Below are positions 21,177 to 24,387 of a DNA stretch of 24,387 nucleotides, one piece after another; positions within the stretch are counted from its first letter, which is position 1, and every line of letters starts with the position of its first letter. Source of the DNA: Patescibacteria group bacterium (GTDB taxonomy: Bacteria; Patescibacteriota; Patescibacteriia; 2-12-FULL-60-25); assembly GCA_018824765.1 (NCBI GenBank), contig JAHJFW010000066.1, positions 1-24,387 on the forward strand, read 5' to 3'. Made by a program: the position numbers and the translations under genes. The notes under the pieces were generated by a model. The model was given only the letters and a program-made list of their open reading frames with translations, ran no database searches and was not told the DNA's origin.

Positions 21177-21431
21177 ATGAGTAAAGTATGCGTAGCGTGC
21201 GGGGACGCCCCGCTCGAAACTCAAAAGCCACTCGGGGAAGCGGAGGACTGCCAGAAGTGTGGCGGTCAAGGCACGGTTCAAGGATCAACTCCTGAAGTGG
21301 AGCAGCCACAAGCAGCTCCGGCAGAAGTAAGCGCTCCTGAAGCCGCTCCAGTTGAAGCGGCTCAGGTAGAAGAAGCTCCGGCCGAAATGCCAGCCGCGGA
21401 AAAACCGGCAGGCGAGCAACCGGCCGTGTAA
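21177..21431 (+). CDS. Small Zn-ribbon protein with Ala/Pro/Glu-rich tail
   Basis: 84 residues. The N-terminus has two Cys pairs, CVAC (5-8) and CQKC (24-27, followed by GGQG), a possible four-Cys zinc site. Residues 35-84 are almost entirely Ala, Pro, Glu and Val (EVEQPQAAPAEVSAPEAAP and so on), probably disordered. No Shine-Dalgarno is seen before ATG 21177. The gene is single and followed by an unusually long hairpin. It resembles no family I can name; a role in protein or nucleic-acid binding is only a guess. Confidence 0.65.
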   Translation: MSKVCVACGDAPLETQKPLGEAEDCQKCGGQGTVQGSTPEVEQPQAAPAEVSAPEAAPVEAAQVEEAPAEMPAAEKPAGEQPAV

Positions 21432-21467
21432 ATCCGCACGGTCCCAACAGACCGCAATTTAATAGGC

Positions 21468-21520
21468 AAGCGTCTTGGTGGGGGTCTCCAAATTTTTAAA
21501 ACCCTTACCAAGGCGCTTTT
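21468..21520 (+). terminator. Long 18-pair hairpin downstream of the Zn-ribbon gene
   Basis: Arms 21468-21485 and 21501-21518 pair at all 18 positions if three G-U pairs are allowed, around a 15-nt loop, and end in TTTT (21517-21520). It may be a terminator or a structured RNA; it is much longer than the other terminators here. Confidence 0.6.
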
Positions 21521-21563
21521 GAGTTATTAATGCATATAACTCGCAATGTTTTAGAAACTGCCG

Positions 21564-21569
21564 TATAAT
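21564..21569 (+). promoter_or_regulatory. -10 box of pgi; leaderless start
   Basis: TATAAT ends 8 nt before ATG 21578. It is not an extended -10, and no Shine-Dalgarno is present. Confidence 0.65.
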
Positions 21570-21577
21570 GTTTCTGA

Positions 21578-22864
21578 ATGAGCAGTCAGATTAATTACGA
21601 TTCAAAACGCATGGCCTGCGGGCCGGCTGACTTAAAGGCGCTAAAACCGAAATTGGAAGCGGCTAAAAATAAAATCTTGCAACTGTCAGAGAGCGGTGCG
21701 CAGGGTTGGATAGATGTGGTTCATGACGTGAAATTGCCGAAAATTATAGACAAAGCTTGCCGAGAAAACGCGAAATTCACAACGTGCTTGGTATTGGGAA
21801 TCGGCGGTTCTGATTTGGCGGCTAGGGCGATGTACAAGGCATTAAAACCAGCGAACTCAAAAAAGCGTTTGGTTTTTGCGGGCGCAAATACAGACCCTGA
21901 TGAGTTGGCTGAAGTTTTGGATGATTTGGATTGGAAGAAAACCATCATCAATGTCATTTCTAAATCCGGCGAAACTATAGAGACAATGTCGGCTTTTTTG
22001 ATCGCGCGGGAGAAGATGGAGAAGTCGCTTGGAAAAAAACAAGCGGCAAAACAGATAATTGCAACCACGAGTGAAGATTCCGGAGCTTTGCGCGCTTTGT
22101 GTGAAAAAGAAAATTATTATTTCTTACCCATACCTGAAAATATCGGCGGCCGCTTTTCCGGCCTGACTGCTGTCGGGTTGTTTCCACTGGCGTTTGCCGG
22201 AATTAATGCCAGAGCGATTTTAAAAGGCGCGCAGGAACAAATAAAACTTTTCAAATCCCAATCATCGGAAAAGAACAAGGCAGCCCTATTTGCCGCGCTA
22301 CAATTTCTCGCTTATACGAAACAAAAGCGCGGAATCCAGATATTAATGCCGTACGCCGAACGTCTACGTGAGTTTGCGTTTTGGTATAGGCAATTATGGG
22401 CGGAGAGTTTAGGTAAGGAAAAAAATGCGAAAGGCGAGGCTGTAAATATCGGCCCAACACCAGTAGCCGCTCTCGGCGCCACAGACCAACATTCACAGAT
22501 CCAGCTTTACACCGAAGGCCCTGACGACAAGACCGTAACATTTATCGAGGTGAAAAAATTCAAATTCGATTTGGCAGTTCCAAAGAGCGTGAAGTCTGAC
22601 AAGATTTTCGGCAAATTGGCGGGGATTAAATTGGAAAATATTATCCATGCTGAACGCGCCGCCACAGAATTCGCGTTGCAGCAAAAATCACGTCCAAGCG
22701 GAACATTGTATCTCAAGTCCTTGAATGCCACTTCAATGGGCGAATTAATAATGTTTTTCGAGTTGGCCACGGCCATATCCGGCGAGTTGTACGGGATAAA
22801 CGCTTATGACCAGCCGGGCGTTGAAGCGGGCAAAATGAAACTGAAAAGCATTCTTGACATTTGA
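21578..22864 (+). CDS. pgi: Glucose-6-phosphate isomerase
   Basis: Interconverts glucose 6-phosphate and fructose 6-phosphate in the cytoplasm; gateway of glycolysis and gluconeogenesis. 428 residues, on the short side of the family (E. coli 549) but like the compact Gram-positive type. Motifs: GIGGSDLAARA at 74-84, SKSGET at 128-133 (phosphate site), ENIGGRFSG at 187-195, the catalytic Glu276 in WAESLGK, His305 in ATDQHSQIQLYTEG, and the C-terminal Lys419 in QPGVEAGK. The start follows a -10 box by 8 nt, with no Shine-Dalgarno. All catalytic residues are present. Confidence 0.97.
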   Translation: MSSQINYDSKRMACGPADLKALKPKLEAAKNKILQLSESGAQGWIDVVHDVKLPKIIDKACRENAKFTTCLVLGIGGSDLAARAMYKALKPANSKKRLVFAGANTDPDELAEVLDDLDWKKTIINVISKSGETIETMSAFLIAREKMEKSLGKKQAAKQIIATTSEDSGALRALCEKENYYFLPIPENIGGRFSGLTAVGLFPLAFAGINARAILKGAQEQIKLFKSQSSEKNKAALFAALQFLAYTKQKRGIQILMPYAERLREFAFWYRQLWAESLGKEKNAKGEAVNIGPTPVAALGATDQHSQIQLYTEGPDDKTVTFIEVKKFKFDLAVPKSVKSDKIFGKLAGIKLENIIHAERAATEFALQQKSRPSGTLYLKSLNATSMGELIMFFELATAISGELYGINAYDQPGVEAGKMKLKSILDI

Positions 22865-22897
22865 TTTACTATGATTAATGCCAAAAAGTAACATCAG

Positions 22898-22906
22898 TGA
22901 TATAAT
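22898..22906 (+). promoter_or_regulatory. Extended -10 promoter of the YtxH-like gene
   Basis: TGaTATAAT is a perfect match, but ATG 22938 is 31 nt further on, so this gene has a leader of about 25 nt without a Shine-Dalgarno. It is a contrast with the leaderless genes. Confidence 0.7.
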
Positions 22907-22937
22907 TTTTCAGAATTAATTAGTTAAACATTTTTTT

Positions 22938-23303
22938 ATGAGTACCAAGAAAAAATCACATTTGGGTTTAGGGATGGCAGTCGGGGCGGCCATTGGCGTG
23001 GCAGCCGCGACTTTTTTGCAGTCTAAGAAGGGCAAGACATTTGCCAAAGATCTGCAGAAAAAAACCGCCGCATTGCAAGGCAAGGTTCAGGCAGAACTGA
23101 AAAAGACGGGCATACTGACGGAATCTAAATACAAAAATCTCGTAGATACAGTGGTTGCGTATTACGTGAAAAGCAAAGATATCGCCAAAACCGAAATTCC
23201 CGCGGTTACAAATAACCTCATGGCTAGCTGGAAAACCATTGAAAAAGAACTGAAAAGTGTTAAACCGCCAGCGAAAAAGAAGACGGCAAAAAAATCTAAA
23301 TAA
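22938..23303 (+). CDS. YtxH-like small membrane-associated protein
   Basis: 121 residues. A basic start (STKKKSHLGLG), a Gly/Ala-rich hydrophobic helix (MAVGAAIGVAAATFLQ), then SKKGKTFAKDLQKKTAALQGKVQAELKK, a helical, coiled-coil-like region, and a Lys/Pro/Ala tail KPPAKKKTAKKSK. The helix followed by S-x-x-GK is the pattern of the YtxH family, which in Bacillus is linked to general stress; the function here is unknown. The basic tail could bind nucleic acid or the membrane surface. A strong terminator follows. Confidence 0.75.
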   Translation: MSTKKKSHLGLGMAVGAAIGVAAATFLQSKKGKTFAKDLQKKTAALQGKVQAELKKTGILTESKYKNLVDTVVAYYVKSKDIAKTEIPAVTNNLMASWKTIEKELKSVKPPAKKKTAKKSK

Positions 23304-23316
23304 GCAAGTTTGGACA

Positions 23317-23349
23317 AAAAATCCCCCTGAAATTTATGGGGATTTTTTT
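23317..23349 (+). terminator. Rho-independent terminator of the YtxH-like gene
   Basis: AAAAATCCCC (23317-23326)/GGGGATTTTT (23338-23347), a ten-pair perfect stem, with further T. Confidence 0.9.
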
Positions 23350-23377
23350 ATATTGAAAAATCCATGTGTATAAAGTA

Positions 23378-23405
23378 TTGCAAATATCCAAAATTACTGT
23401 AAAAT
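23378..23405 (+). promoter_or_regulatory. Promoter of the 170-residue unknown gene
   Basis: TTGCAA (23378-23383), a 16-nt spacer, and TAAAAT (23400-23405). The leader is about 33 nt, with AAGGGAAG (23430-23437) as a moderate Shine-Dalgarno. Confidence 0.6.
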
Positions 23406-23444
23406 TTTAAGCTGCTCCTTTAGAAGAAAGAAGGGAAGTTCTTG

Positions 23445-23957
23445 ATGGCGATTGTAATGTACAATCATACAATCTGCGAGGTCGAATTTGAGGATTTGAC
23501 CCCCAAGGAACAGCGGCGGTTGTTTCCGGAGAAGATGAATACCGAGTTCAATCGGGCTCGCTTCGAACCTATTCCGCAACTCACCGGCCTTTCGAGACGG
23601 AAAAGGGTTATGGAATTTGAATTCGCGCATCTGGGAATAGATGTGGATACAGACAGCGCGCTTGGGTTAATCGGTAACTCGGACTACCGCGCGGCAGTAT
23701 ACGAAGAAGCCGTTTGCCTAATGCATCGTAACCCCGTGTTCCAAAGGCTAAGGCCGATCGCCTGCCTAGGGAGTTTCGCAAAAATCAGCGGCAATCTTTA
23801 CATGCCCTATTTTTGGCGCGATCTCAACGGCAATGTCACCTGCCTCGCAAGACTGGACTGCCTCTGGCATGCAGATTTTGTTTATCTGGTAGCAAAAGAG
23901 GTGTCGTCCAAAATGACAGAACCCGCGATCACCCGTCAGCTCGGAATGTCCTTCTGA
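23445..23957 (+). CDS. Unassigned protein, 170 residues
   Basis: Starts MAIVMYNHTICEVEFEDLTP, then a basic region (SRRKRVMEFEF) and blocks DYRAAVYEEAVCLMHRNPVF and KISGNLYMPYFWRDLNGNVTCLARLDCLWHADFVYLVAKEV. No signal peptide or membrane helix, and no motif I recognise. ATG 23445 is preferred over the TTG at 23442 because AAGGGAAG is then at 7-nt spacing. It has its own promoter and terminator, so it is a single-gene unit, GC-richer than its surroundings, like the other Shine-Dalgarno-led genes of the window. It might be a stand-alone accessory gene. Confidence 0.65.
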   Translation: MAIVMYNHTICEVEFEDLTPKEQRRLFPEKMNTEFNRARFEPIPQLTGLSRRKRVMEFEFAHLGIDVDTDSALGLIGNSDYRAAVYEEAVCLMHRNPVFQRLRPIACLGSFAKISGNLYMPYFWRDLNGNVTCLARLDCLWHADFVYLVAKEVSSKMTEPAITRQLGMSF

Positions 23958-23964
23958 CTCCTTT

Positions 23965-23988
23965 AACCCGTCTTATCACGGGTTTTTA
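23965..23988 (+). terminator. Terminator of the unassigned gene
   Basis: AACCCGT (23965-23971)/ACGGGTT (23978-23984), a perfect seven-pair stem with a 6-nt loop, then TTTTT. It begins 8 nt past the stop. Confidence 0.9.
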
Positions 23989-24005
23989 CATACACGATGA
24001 CGCGA

Positions 24006-24387
24006 TTATTGTTTAATAAGTTGAATTTTGCCGTTTTTGGCATCAATAACCACCTGGTCGCCCTCCTGAATCTCGCCTTTGATAATCTGCAAGGAAAGGT
24101 CGTCCAAAATCAAATCCTGTATTGTCCGTTTTAAGGGGCGGGCGCCATAGGCAGGATCATATCCTTTTTCGGCCAGCAGCTTTTTGGCCGCATCAGTAAA
24201 ACTGACAGTTATCCTTTTCGCTTTCAAGCGGTCAGCCACAAAGCCGAGCTGTATTTCCACGATTTTCGCCAGCTCTTTTTTGCCAAGCGCGTGGAACATT
24301 ACTATCTCATCAAGGCGGTTCAAAAACTCCGGCCGGAAATGATCACGTAACATACTCATTACATTCTCACGGATCCCTTCATCGCGC
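24006..24387 (-). CDS. clpB: C-terminal end of a ClpB/ClpC-type AAA+ ATPase, 5' part outside window
   Basis: ATP-dependent disaggregase or unfoldase of the Hsp100 class. The frame runs off the window end; the visible part includes HFRPEFLNRLDEIVMFHALGKKEL (end of the second AAA+ module), then the C-terminal domain with GYDPAYGARPLKRTIQDLI, characteristic of ClpB/ClpC. The methionine at 24359 is internal; the sequence upstream (RDEGIRENV) continues the family match. ClpB cooperates with DnaK/DnaJ, found at the opposite end of the window. I favour ClpB, but the visible part cannot separate it from ClpC. Confidence 0.9.
   Translation of the reverse strand, partial: RDEGIRENVMSMLRDHFRPEFLNRLDEIVMFHALGKKELAKIVEIQLGFVADRLKAKRITVSFTDAAKKLLAEKGYDPAYGARPLKRTIQDLILDDLSLQIIKGEIQEGDQVVIDAKNGKIQLIKQ

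Noticed and set aside
9480..22864. Recoding of UGA as glycine
   Set aside because: cysS and pgi both end naturally at UGA, and no in-frame UGA interrupts any conserved protein.

Overview
This window looks like chromosomal DNA from a Patescibacteria (Candidate Phyla Radiation) bacterium. This is inferred from gene content: several small proteins resemble families common in those genomes (a DUF3467 protein beside dnaJ, a membrane-anchored HerA/TraD-type ATPase without a full secretion system, unassigned conserved proteins). The standard code is used: UGA ends cysS and pgi, so an SR1/Gracilibacteria-type recoding is excluded. I cannot fix the lineage further.

Layout. 1-3371: the 3' part of dnaK, a DUF3467 gene and dnaJ, all on +. 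3372-4430: a decayed DEAH-box helicase fragment and a small Cys/His protein. 4430-5800: a repeat-bearing spacer, a five-helix membrane protein and a convergent single-pass anchored protein. 5835-9459: two secreted surface proteins, a Gly/Ser-rich probable lipoprotein with a propeller-like domain and a phage-tail-fibre-like repeat protein. 9480-11805: cysS and a convergent, overlapping corA-type gene. 11938-15044: a two-gene unit ending in the large ATPase. 15219-17615: a conserved hypothetical and dnaX. 17616-18045: a tRNA-Gln inside an elaborate palindromic region flanked by two halves of a broken second tRNA. 18046-19509: a small membrane ORF and a divergent PRPP-synthetase-like gene on -. 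19612-21068: four small genes (two membrane proteins, TspO, a thioredoxin-like protein). 21177-23303: a Zn-ribbon/Ala-Pro protein, pgi and a YtxH-like protein. 23445-24387: an unassigned protein and the 3' end of a ClpB/ClpC gene on -.

Functions. The chaperone genes (dnaK, dnaJ, and clpB at the far end), central metabolism (pgi), aminoacylation (cysS, tRNA-Gln) and replication (dnaX) are ordinary housekeeping. The surface proteins, ATPase and unassigned proteins are the accessory part.

Two genome-scale signals stand out. First, about ten genes have a -10 box, often of the extended TGnTATAAT type, ending only 6-10 nt before the start codon and with no Shine-Dalgarno, which predicts leaderless mRNAs. 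The genes with good Shine-Dalgarno sites are instead the odd accessory ones. Second, the tRNA-Gln locus appears to be nested, as tandem hairpin units, within the D-loop of a second, broken tRNA gene.
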